Origin: Petasospora fabianii
Taxonomy: Eukaryota > Ascomycota > Saccharomycetes > Phaffomycetales > Wickerhamomycetaceae
Assembly: GCA_022641835.1 (NCBI GenBank)
Contig: CP048715.1
Coordinates: 2,356,001-2,420,000, forward strand
Reading direction: 5' to 3'
Length of the DNA: 64,000 bases
Numbering within the stretch: position 1 is the first letter of the stretch; each line of letters starts with the position of its first letter. Below are positions 9,603 through 19,200 of this stretch, piece by piece. The notes beneath the pieces are model-generated. The model saw nothing but the letters and a program-made list of their open reading frames with translations. It was not told the DNA's origin and did no database searches. Position numbers and translations under genes: made by a program.

Positions 9603-11507
9603 ATGGACAGCGACAACGAAAATTCCGTCCAGTCATCTGTCTCTTCCTTATCCAGGCAAGTCATCACGGGGCACGAGCCGGCTGCCAATGGTAAGCGCGC
9701 GCCCAACGACAATGACGAGCTAGGGCACGAACTGTTTGATGACCAGTCCACAGAGGACCTGAGAGGAACACTCGATACGCATCACTACGCAGTCTCAGAA
9801 GGGGAGATTGGCCCTATCCGTGTGATACCACCGGAAGTTCTCTTACTCATATTCTCCCAAGTCAATCACAAGCCGGACTTAGTGCCGCTACTTACTGTCT
9901 GCAGGAGATGGGCAAACTTGATCGTTGAGCTTCTATGGTTCAGACCCGCGTTGATGAACGACAGAGCCATGAAAGGCGTTGCGCAAGTCATGATGATGGA
10001 CAGAACAAAGACGCATTGGGACTACAGGAAATTCATTCGTCGTTTAAACCTTTCATTCGTGTTCGACAAGGTGACAGATGACTTCCTTGACCTCTTTTCT
10101 GGAAGTATTAACCTGGAGAGACTCACACTTGTTAATTGCTCCAAGATCACACATACACCCATCGTTAACATATTACAGGGGTGCCAAAAGTTACAGTCTA
10201 TTGATATGACTGGTGTCAAGGATATCACAGATGAAGTATTCATCTCGCTTGCAGAAAACTGCCCCCGCCTCCAGGGACTATACGCGCCAGGATGCCCAAA
10301 CATCAGTAACGAAGTGATACTCGATATCGTTCAAAAGTGTCCAATGCTCAAGAGGGTCAAAATATCTGATAACGAAAACGTTACTGACGATGCTGTCCTT
10401 GCGCTTATTGGAAAGTGTAAGTCATTGATCGAAGTGGATGTCCATAATTGTGGCAACATCACAGACAATTCTCTGCAAAGACTCTTTTCTGATCTGGACC
10501 AGCTCAGAGAATTCCGTATCTCACACAACGCCAACATTACGGATAATATTTTTAGATCCATCCCAGAGGGTATGAGACTTGACCGCTTGAGAATAATTGA
10601 CCTCACCGGTTGTGTCAAGATCACAGATCGCAGTGTTGAGGCCATTGTGGATGCTGCTCCACGTTTAAGAAATGTTGTCCTTTCGAAATGTCTCAACATC
10701 ACAGATCTGTCCATGAGATCACTGGTGAAGTTGGGTAAGAACTTGCATTACATTCATTTGGGGCATTGTTCCAATATCACTGACTGGGGTATTACACTCC
10801 TTGCCAGAGGATGTCATCGTCTCCAGTACATCGACTTGGCATGTTGTACGGAATTGACTAACCTGAGTTTGATTGAGTTGGCACACTTGACTCGTTTGAG
10901 AAGAATTGGGTTGGTGAAGTGCTCCAACATCAACGATGCCGGTATTCTTACACTTATCCAGCGCAGAGGCTACGATGACACATTGGAAAGAGTACATCTT
11001 TCATATTGCATGAACTTGGGTATTTTCCCAATCTACCAGTTGTTGCAGTCTTGCCCACGTCTCACACATTTGTCTTTGACTGGTATCAGATCCTTCCTTA
11101 GAGATGACATCACACAGTTCTGCCGTGAACCACCAGCAGACTTCAATGAACACCAGAAGCAACTGTTTTGTGTCTTTTCCGGACAAGGTGTCAAACACTT
11201 GAGAGACTTCCTTACGCGCATGTTCCTTGCTGGTAACCATGGTGCCCCAGGCATTCTCTTTGATGATAGAGAGGAAGACATCGTGATGCAGGATGCTATT
11301 GTTCCTAGACAAGAGGTTGTTAGAGCAGCTGCTGGCAGACAGTTCCCACTTCTTCGTGATAGAAATGATGCTCGTGACTTGTGGGGGCGTCCGGTTGAGC
11401 CAGTTGTCAATGGTGCCGCCCCTGTAGTTGGGGGTGCTGCACAGGCTGCTGGACAGGGACCAGCTGACATAATTGATGTCGATGAGATTCTTGATGAGTC
11501 TGATTGA
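9603..11507 (+). CDS. GRR1: F-box/LRR subunit of SCF ubiquitin ligase, Grr1
   Basis: This 634-residue protein is the substrate receptor of the SCF-Grr1 E3 ligase. It marks G1 cyclins and the glucose-repression factors Mth1 and Std1 for degradation, so it controls glucose induction and the cell cycle. The F-box lies at about residues 72-118 (IPPEVLLLIF, then LTVCRRWANL). A dozen leucine-rich repeats of the Cys-containing type follow, with the recurring pattern CxxITD, to about residue 520. The C-terminus is acidic. ATG 9603 is taken as the start because the upstream extension begins at GTG. It is the same strand as, and next to, JSN1, as in S. cerevisiae. Confidence 0.95.
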   Translation: MDSDNENSVQSSVSSLSRQVITGHEPAANGKRAPNDNDELGHELFDDQSTEDLRGTLDTHHYAVSEGEIGPIRVIPPEVLLLIFSQVNHKPDLVPLLTVCRRWANLIVELLWFRPALMNDRAMKGVAQVMMMDRTKTHWDYRKFIRRLNLSFVFDKVTDDFLDLFSGSINLERLTLVNCSKITHTPIVNILQGCQKLQSIDMTGVKDITDEVFISLAENCPRLQGLYAPGCPNISNEVILDIVQKCPMLKRVKISDNENVTDDAVLALIGKCKSLIEVDVHNCGNITDNSLQRLFSDLDQLREFRISHNANITDNIFRSIPEGMRLDRLRIIDLTGCVKITDRSVEAIVDAAPRLRNVVLSKCLNITDLSMRSLVKLGKNLHYIHLGHCSNITDWGITLLARGCHRLQYIDLACCTELTNLSLIELAHLTRLRRIGLVKCSNINDAGILTLIQRRGYDDTLERVHLSYCMNLGIFPIYQLLQSCPRLTHLSLTGIRSFLRDDITQFCREPPADFNEHQKQLFCVFSGQGVKHLRDFLTRMFLAGNHGAPGILFDDREEDIVMQDAIVPRQEVVRAAAGRQFPLLRDRNDARDLWGRPVEPVVNGAAPVVGGAAQAAGQGPADIIDVDEILDESD

Positions 11508-11597
11508 TTTGAACGGGTCTTTATTGGCTATTATCTATGAGAAAGGCATACCGTATGGCTCGAAAAGATCCGTAGTGTTTAAATAAGTCTCTTCGTG

Positions 11598-11605
11598 CAC
11601 GTGAT
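11598..11605 (-). promoter_or_regulatory. RTCACGTG E-box upstream of APS3
   Basis: On the minus strand this reads ATCACGTG, the Cbf1-type centromere/promoter factor 1 consensus RTCACRTG. It lies 107 bp before the APS3 start. The same octamer recurs in at least seven other places in this window. Binding is inferred from the motif only. Confidence 0.4.
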
Positions 11606-11711
11606 CCTCCTCAAAAAATCGCGAAGTGGCACTGATCATAGAGATGTTGCTGATGCGTGTGTTCAACTACATTGTATAAAGAGATTGACAACAAATCAGC
11701 GAAACCTCACA

Positions 11712-12384
11712 ATGATCCACTCAGTACTGATATGTATGTATTCATCTGTTGTTCGATTCCATGCTCGCTCCAAATTGTTCTTCTCAAACGGCTACTAACC
11801 AGACGTAGTCAACAATGACTGTCTACCACGTCTCATGAAGTTTTACACCCCAGTGGTACGTTTTAATGCTTATATTACTCTTATCAGCGTTTTCACTAAC
11901 CATCTTACAGGACATAGAGACACAGATGGAGCTTCTACGCCAAGTGTATCAGCTTGTTTCGCAACGAAGCATGAAACAGTCCTCTTTTCTTACGGCCCCA
12001 CCGCTCCTTGAAGGCATTGATGAGATCAAAGTGATTTATCGCCAATACGCCACGCTATATTTCGTCTTCATCGTTGATGAACAAGAATCGGAACTTGGTA
12101 TCCTCGATCTGATTCAAGTGTTTGTTCAATCCCTAGACCGCTGTTTTGAAAATGTTTGTGAGCTTGACCTCGTGTTTGGTTGGCAAACATTACAAACGGT
12201 GCTAGAGGAGATCATTCAAGGTGGTATGGTGATTGAGACGAACATTTCTGCAATTGTCGCTGCTGTTGATGAGGCAAATAATCAACAAGGATTGAGTTCT
12301 GTTAGTGCGGTATCGGCGTTTGCTAATGCCTCGAGTGCATTTGGTGCATTTAAACAGGCTAGGATCCCATGGCCGAGCCGTTGA
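11712..12384 (+). CDS. APS3: AP-3 adaptor complex sigma subunit, two introns
   Basis: This is the small subunit of the AP-3 coat, which carries cargo from the Golgi to the vacuole. Three exons encode 180 residues: 11712-11733, 11809-11855 and 11911-12384. Intron 1 (75 bp) has a GTATGT donor, a TACTAAC branch site and TAG acceptor. Intron 2 (55 bp) has a GTACGT donor, CACTAAC branch site and CAG acceptor. Splicing gives MIHSVLIFNND, then LPRLMKFYTPV, then DIETQMELL, which aligns along its whole length with S. cerevisiae Aps3 (MIHAVLIF, PRLVKFYTPV). The core YATLYFVFIVDEQESELGIL and LDRCFENVCELDLVF segments are typical of sigma adaptins. S. cerevisiae APS3 has one intron. The CTG at 11727-11729 encodes the conserved Leu of VLIF. 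Confidence 0.95.
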
Positions 12385-12613
12385 ATAACAGCAATGGCTT
12401 GGGAATAATTTTGCATACTGGTATGTACATAATGAATAACATAATGTCTAGAAGAACTGTAATAGAGTGAGAGTAAAAACGGGGATATAAAAGGATTTAT
12501 ATGTGCAGGATAAAAGTGCAAAATGTGCGGTGAAAGTCGTATCAGCAAGTCGTAGCAGATTTAATAAATGAGTTGAGGTCATGACGGCATGAATTAGTGG
12601 GAATCAATGGCGT

Positions 12614-13048
12614 TTAACGCCAGTTGAACCAATGTTTCTTCTTCATATTCTCATCTGTTTGTTTTCTTGTCTTTTCTTGTGCCTCTTCAAGCTCAGCTCT
12701 GACCCTGTCAAGTTCAGCGAGCTGCTTCTTCTCGGCAAGCTCCTTCTCATACTTCTCCTTCAAGTTCTCCAACTTGTTATCCTTATCCCATGGAGATTTG
12801 ATTGGACCTGTCATCCAGATAGGATCGTTCGAAGCAGCTGTCTGCTTGACAATCTTAATAAGCTCCTCTTGCTCACGTCTTCTGAGACCTTTCTCCTTCT
12901 CGTACTGTGAACGGAGCTCTGGTGAGAGTGAGGCAATCAGCTGCTCTTCTGTAGGAGTGGTATACTTGAACAGTAACACACCTGTGAGAATAATCACACC
13001 TCCTGTAGCGTAAACACGAGCCCAGCGGTACCAAAGTGGCTTCTCCAT
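12614..13048 (-). CDS. CBP4: Cytochrome bc1 complex assembly factor Cbp4
   Basis: This 144-residue inner-membrane protein of mitochondria binds newly made cytochrome b, together with Cbp3 and Cbp6, during complex III assembly. The N-terminus (MEKPLWYRWARVYA) is followed by one membrane segment at about residues 13-31. Then come LLFKYTTPTEEQLIASLSPE and DPIWMTGPIKSPW, both strongly conserved in Cbp4. The C-terminal part is a charged coiled coil. Length and ATG 13048 fit the family. It converges with APS3. Confidence 0.95.
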   Translation of the reverse strand: MEKPLWYRWARVYATGGVIILTGVLLFKYTTPTEEQLIASLSPELRSQYEKEKGLRRREQEELIKIVKQTAASNDPIWMTGPIKSPWDKDNKLENLKEKYEKELAEKKQLAELDRVRAELEEAQEKTRKQTDENMKKKHWFNWR

Positions 13049-14252
13049 TGTTTCTATTTTTCCAGTGTGTTTTTCCTTGGTCTGATTTACTGTGTTCTAT
13101 TGAAAGTTCCCAGTTATCAGAACGTGCAGTAGTGAGAGTTTCAGTGGATGGCCCTTAAATTGACAGAATGAACCGTTTGGGTGTGCTGAAGTTGTGATGA
13201 TGGTGCTAGATGGCCAATGTCAGCGAGCCAATCCAAGAACTTTTTTTCATGCTGACGGTAAAAGTTCGCGGCGGCGGTTCGTGCACAAGCAATGTGTGGG
13301 GAAGAATCAATGGTGGGTACAATTAATTAGACTGTTTGATGAATTTTGAGTAAATTACCGTTCAGCTTGCTTAAGAGTTTGTCTATTGTTTGATTCTGAG
13401 GTGTTTTTGTCTTTTTTTTCATTTTTCATGAAGGAGAAATTAAAGATTTAATGAGCGATGGTTCTGTATTCAAAGCTCTAGATCATCTATCAACATCGGA
13501 TGTGATTACCACTTGAAAGTTGGCTTGTTGATAATTATCAATCTCGATAATCTCCATTGGTTCTCAATTCATTAGTTCGTATTCACTTGATTGCACAACC
13601 TTGTATTTAGTAGCCTCAATGGGGCTCGGCTCTTCTGCCCTTGACAAGGAAGCACGATCCAGCCCTTTCTATCTACTGACCTCTTCGCCTTCACAAGCAC
13701 CACCTCAAGCAGTAACATACACGAAGACACATATATAAGGTCCTCAGTCAGATATATCTACATAGTCAACCCCAAGTGGTGTATCTCATGTCATCAAGCC
13801 ATCGCTATAGACAATTTCCACTATGTAAACCTCCTGACTGGCTGACATAATCACAACACGTACCGCTGAGTCATCCACAGAAAGGAAAGATTTTTTTTTC
13901 TTTTCCACAGCTTTTGAAAAGCCCACACGGTCCGCTCCGACACGCGGAGAAGACTAGTTACAGGGCCTAACAGCCAGACCTTGCCAGTTCCCCTGGGTCT
14001 TGTCGACACCCACCACACCTACCTTATCGGTTCCTCGCTCAAGAGCAGACGCGTGTTCGCCTTAACCTGTCCGCAGGCTTGTCCCCGATCCATTGTGTCT
14101 CGTGTCTCCCCAGCCACAGCTTCACACACGTTGTGTCTCTCCCTCTCTATCTCCGAGTTAGGACACTCACGTATCCAAGAAGAAGCGAAACAGTTCACCC
14201 TGCTCGATAAACGCACACTTATATACGATACAGCAAGGTACACATCACAGCA
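13049..14252. other. Intergenic region between CBP4 and PHO2
   Basis: This 1.2-kb gap lies between divergent CBP4 and PHO2. It holds a TATA-like run (CATATATAAGG) near 13731-13741 and a TGAGTCA site at 13867-13873. The last 250 bases before PHO2 are pyrimidine-rich with TC-type leader character. A 145-codon plus-strand frame overlapping the PHO2 start has no recognisable product. Confidence 0.5.
13867..13873 (+). promoter_or_regulatory. TGAGTCA Gcn4-type site upstream of PHO2
   Basis: This is a perfect seven-base AP-1/Gcn4 consensus (TGAGTCA, in CGCTGAGTCATCC), 380 bp before PHO2. Pho2 partners Bas1 at purine and histidine genes, where Gcn4 also acts, so control by general amino-acid starvation would make sense. 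Only the motif is seen; occupancy is inferred. Confidence 0.35.
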
Positions 14253-15845
14253 ATGGAGAGCTTTGACTTTCAAGATCAGAGCGACATGCTCTTCAAGGCC
14301 GAGTTTGACGACACATTCATGGGTGTCAACTCTGATTTCACCACTGATACATCATCTATCCCACAAAACTTCCAGCAGATACAACATCCACAGCCTCATC
14401 AGCAACATCAAAACATAAATGATCTCTATGACGATGAGGCTAATCTATTGTCTCATACCCCTTCCCCTGACTTCATGAATCACACTCAGAGCCGAGGCGT
14501 CGTTCCTCAGACAAACATCCATGACCCGCAGATGCCTCTCGATTCATATCAGCAGCACAGCGAGGTTTTACACCACCAAATTCCTCAGCATCAACAACAT
14601 CAGCATCATCAACAACTTCAACATCAACACCACCAACATCAGCACCAGCACCACCACCAACAACAACAACAACAACAGCAACATCATCAACAACAGCATC
14701 AACAGCATCAACATCAACAACAACAGCAACAACAGCAACAGCAGCAGCAACGAAACGAGGTCCAGAAACGAACAAGGGCTAGTGGTGAAGTGCTTGCTCT
14801 CCTTATCAGTGAGTTCAACAAGAATCAGAACCCAAATGCTGCCACGAGGAAGAGGATCAGTGAGCAGTCTGGTATGCCTGAACGAAGTGTAAGAATCTGG
14901 TTCCAGAATAGAAGAGCCAAATCAAGAAAACTTGAAAAGGCTGCTGCGCATACAAGTAAAGATGATCCATACTCTTTTGGGAACAAGAATGCAGGTTTCT
15001 CGAGGTATGATCAGATTCCTTTAACGTTGAACAACAACTACTTTTTCATTGACTCTAAGAGTCTCACTGTTGGTAGCTGGAAGAGACTGAAGAGTGGTAA
15101 TCTCTCCAACGACAACATCTTCGACGTTAAGAACCTCTCCAATCTTTCCCCGCAATCCATCAACGAAATCATGACAAACTCCACAGACCTGATGCTCATC
15201 ATCTCTAAGAAGAACTTTGAGATCAACTACTTCTTTTCCGCTATCACTGACAACTCCAAGATCCTCTTCAGAATCTTTTATCCAATCTCCTCCGTCAACG
15301 ACTGTTCTATCTCTTTTGCTCAAGATGCCGAGGGTAAGGAACCATCCTGCGAGCTCAAAATACATCTCAACAAGCCACCGAAATTTGCCGTCTCCTTCTC
15401 TCACCTAATCGTGCAAAACAACAATCAATGGTCCATCTGTGATGACTTCTCAGAGGGCCATCAAGTCAACGATGCTTTCATTGGCGGAAGTGGAATCCCA
15501 CACGTGTTTAGTGGCCTCGAGCAATCCCTGAAGTTTATGAACTCCTTCATCCTCGACTACAACAGCACAAACGTTGCCCCTGCTGAATTTGAGCTTCCGA
15601 GACCAGATTCCCGCTCACCAACCCGTTTCCCAATCTCATTGGCCCGTCCGGTTCACATTGATGATGATCTCAGTCCAGAAGGTCAGATGAGTAGGGCTGG
15701 TGCTGGTGCTGGTGGCCTTGGAAGTGGTCATAGCGGACTGAATCACAGTCCAATGCTTGAGCCTTATATCCAGGACACGATGGATTTCGATAAGTTTATT
15801 CAACATCCAGATGGTGATCAATCAGAGGTGGATGATGATTTGTGA
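14253..15845 (+). CDS. PHO2: Homeodomain transcription factor Pho2/Grf10
   Basis: This 530-residue regulator works with Pho4 at phosphate genes and with Bas1 at adenine and histidine genes. A homeodomain lies at about residues 170-228 (QKRTRASGE ... RIWFQNRRAKSRK), with the helix-3 signature WFQNRRAK intact. A mixed Gln/His tract of roughly 60 residues stands directly before it. After the homeodomain is the Pho2-type conserved region (VGSWKRLKSGNL, then EINYFFSAITDNSKILFRIFYP). A proline-directed SPTR site near residue 454 is a candidate for CDK (Pho85-type) phosphorylation. The length resembles S. cerevisiae Pho2 (559 residues). Confidence 0.92.
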   Translation: MESFDFQDQSDMLFKAEFDDTFMGVNSDFTTDTSSIPQNFQQIQHPQPHQQHQNINDLYDDEANLLSHTPSPDFMNHTQSRGVVPQTNIHDPQMPLDSYQQHSEVLHHQIPQHQQHQHHQQLQHQHHQHQHQHHHQQQQQQQQHHQQQHQQHQHQQQQQQQQQQQQRNEVQKRTRASGEVLALLISEFNKNQNPNAATRKRISEQSGMPERSVRIWFQNRRAKSRKLEKAAAHTSKDDPYSFGNKNAGFSRYDQIPLTLNNNYFFIDSKSLTVGSWKRLKSGNLSNDNIFDVKNLSNLSPQSINEIMTNSTDLMLIISKKNFEINYFFSAITDNSKILFRIFYPISSVNDCSISFAQDAEGKEPSCELKIHLNKPPKFAVSFSHLIVQNNNQWSICDDFSEGHQVNDAFIGGSGIPHVFSGLEQSLKFMNSFILDYNSTNVAPAEFELPRPDSRSPTRFPISLARPVHIDDDLSPEGQMSRAGAGAGGLGSGHSGLNHSPMLEPYIQDTMDFDKFIQHPDGDQSEVDDDL

Positions 15846-16237
15846 AAGGTTTGGCGATCACATCGCTTTATTCAACACAGCATAACAAGTCCATATTCTC
15901 GCTTTGGGTCTTTCTCCAGTGATGGGGGTGGGGGCGCATTTCATTAATGACCAGCATGGTATACATGTTTCAACAAATGTACTAATCTTTAACGATCATC
16001 TTATTCCCTACCATGATACCTCCTTTACGTGAGCATGGATCATGACTTCTAGCTGTAGAAAAATCAAGTGTATTGCACGTACCATTACAGTTCTTGGGGT
16101 GCTGCGACTAGTTCATCCAGCCATACAACTTATGAACAAAAATAATCAATATATAAACCGAATAGCCAGCTATTCCGAAGAAAAGAAAAAACAGAAAGGA
16201 AAACCATAACTTTTGTGTGATCCTTCATAGTGCCACT
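15846..16237. other. Intergenic region between PHO2 and DNF3
   Basis: This 392-bp stretch lies between the convergent 3' ends of PHO2 and DNF3. It is A/T-rich towards the right and should contain both polyadenylation signals. I see no gene or repeat in it. Confidence 0.6.
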
Positions 16238-19200
16238 TTATTCAAGATCTCTCATTCTCTGCTCAATGATAGCATCAATGTCCTCATCCCTCTCTCTCGA
16301 TGTAAATCTCAACTTCTTACCCAGCTTTTGCATAGACGTCTCACCAATCCTTCTCTTCACCAGTTGACCGCTCGGAAGCACTTCTGTCTCGTAACCATCT
16401 TGAGTTACAGTACTGGAGTTCTTCTGCACCTTCGAGGGGGCTCCCGGAGGTAGCTCAGTGTCTGTTGTGACAGTATTTTTCCTCTTTCTGTTGTGGTACA
16501 TTCTCTTAATAGACGTCTCATCCTTCTCCCATTTCCAGCCTTGTTCCATTTGATCATAAGCGGCAAGTTCAATGTTTCTTCTCACCTCGGTATTCTTCTC
16601 CAACACCTGGAATTCATCAACCTCAGTAGGGAAGAACCAATGTCTGAACACCTGCAAAATGGTGTCAAACATCAATGGCATGGTGATAGTGATCAACGTG
16701 GCAGCCCACCAGGTAATATCTTTACCAAACTTCCAATAGAAACCTTTGTAGACATCGTAGATCTTAGAAGTGTCCTCCTTGTAAAGACCCGGGAGAAGAC
16801 AACACCAAAGGAGCCAACCCAGACATGAGATCAAGATCGAAGCTGCGTTCAACCAAGTACGGTTGTGCTGCTCAAGCAGCTGAAGCTTGAGGTTGATGGT
16901 AAAGATGATGGCAGTGAAGTTCAAAGTACCCATCGGATATAATGAGTTATCCAACAGAGCATGGAATCCCCAAATGTACCAGCCACTGAAAGTGATCAGC
17001 AACGACGTTGAAGCAGCGACAACCATCCAGCCCACAAAGATTCTCAGATTGAAGCCTTGGTGAAGACGGCCCTTGGAATACAATTCTGGAGCAGCAAGTA
17101 GTGTGGCTGGTTTCAAGTCCTTCTCAAACATACCAATACACAACACAGGTAAAGATGTGAACAAAGTATTGAACATGGACAAGGACCATGGTTCGTACAA
17201 CGAGGTACCGGTGAACATGACGTTTCTCTGGAAGATGCACTGAGACAAATAGAACAACAACTCTTTGTAAAAAGTGGCCAGGACAAACTTCGAAGTACGA
17301 ATATAGTTGAATCTTCCATGTACCAACAACAACTTTTGCAAGTATCTGAACTGCGCAATGGAGTAATCTGATGATCTGGCAGCTTGCAAACCTTCCTTAC
17401 CTGTGATACCAATACCAATGTCAGCACTCTGAATCATGGCAATATCGTTAGCACCATCACCAATGGCCAAGGATACCTTGCTCTTATCCAATGCTCTAAT
17501 ATTTGACACCATCAGAGCCTTCTGTGAAGGACTGGCTCTGCAACAGATAACAGAGTCGGTCTTCGTGCACAATGATATGAAGATGGACATCATAGACTGA
17601 TCAGCTTCAAAGTTACCCAAGGTAGCACCATCAATGACAACGACGCAGTGGGCAACGCTTCCGCTGGAAATCTCAAGTTCAGCAGCGGTCATCTTAGCAG
17701 TCAGATCATCATCCGCTGCATCTAAGATTACCAAAGAGGAGTAGTCCTTGATCAATTTGCACGAGTAACCAATATTTATAGCAGTCTCGCGCTTATCACC
17801 AGTAAGCATCCACAACTTGATACCAGCTCTCCTCAACTTCTCAATAGTATCAGCAACACCATCCTGGAGCTTATCCTCAATAGCAGTAGCACCTAAGAGT
17901 TCAAACCCGTCCTCCAAACGACAGCCAACTTCCTCAATGAGTTTTGCTCTGTTGACTAAAGAAGTCTTCGCAGAAGCATAGTCAAGAGCCCATTGGTCAT
18001 ACTCGGACTTGTCAAGCCACTTGTAGCAGTACAGCAAAGTTCTGAGACCTTCAGTGGAAAATTCCTCAATGTGTTCTAAGGTTTTCTCAAGGACATATCC
18101 TTCGTTAAGAACACTCTTGTCGTTGCCAATGTAGTCATCAATGGATGTGATGTTGTACCTCTGTCTGTCCCTCAACTGCAGTGATTTTCTTGACTCAGCG
18201 GCAACCTCATTGATCTCATTTTGCTCCCTCTGAGCGTTCAGGACAAAGTCATCAATAGTCTGAGCGTGCGAATTGACCGAAGATACACCAAGGGAGTGCC
18301 TGGACAACTGGGAACTCTTTCTTGGAACGCCATTCAAGTCTGAAGACTGACGTTGGTGCAAAACTAACTGAGCCTCGTTAGCTTTTCTGATGCTTGTGCT
18401 TCTATAAACTTCGTCCTTCTTCTGCTTGGCCAAGTCTGTGTTTCTCAATCTCTCCAAGATGATGTTGTCGGCTCCCTTACAAATCATACAGATACGGCCA
18501 TCTGGGAACTTGACGATGATAGACATCCTCTTTCTGGCAGAGGAGAACTCAACGACGTTCAAAACTTCATACGTTTCGTCAACTGGGTCCTCATCCATAC
18601 CATCTGGGTATGTTCTGATAGTCAGATTCTTGTGATTCTTACCATAGACAACATATCCCATGTCTCTGGCAGCGACAACCAACGCCAATTCATCTGGGGA
18701 AGACGACTGGTACTCAATCTCTTCAGTGTCCTCGGAGACAGTTTTTGGCAAGCACGTGTGACAAAGAGCTAAAGACAATATGAAGAATTTCGCCTTTTTG
18801 GAGAAGACCGTGTTGGGGTTGTGTTGGATGTGGGTCAACAAATCAATTGTTGTTTTAATCTCTGGAGTAATGGTATCCGGGGCGGAAAGTGGGGAAGATG
18901 AATGCACTTGATTGGATCTGTTGGATAAGGCAGAAGCCAAACTTGGACGACCAGAGTATCTGGTGTTACTTCTGCGAATGTCAATGGATCCACGAGGAGT
19001 GGATGAGTCTGTAACCTTCTTGACACCAGCCTGTTCGAGAGTGGACTCAGAGAGGTCATGAGACCAAGCAGTACCAGCAACGGAAAACTTTCTGAAAATC
19101 ATGAGATTATCGGTCAAAGTACCAGTCTTATCACTAAAAACGTAGCTTACCTGGCCCAACTCCTCCAAGATTGTAGCAGTTCTCACCTCACATGGTGTAT

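Noticed and set aside
14473-14775. Poly-Leu and poly-Val/Ala frames opposite PHO2
   Set aside because: They are reverse readings of the CAN-rich Gln/His tract.
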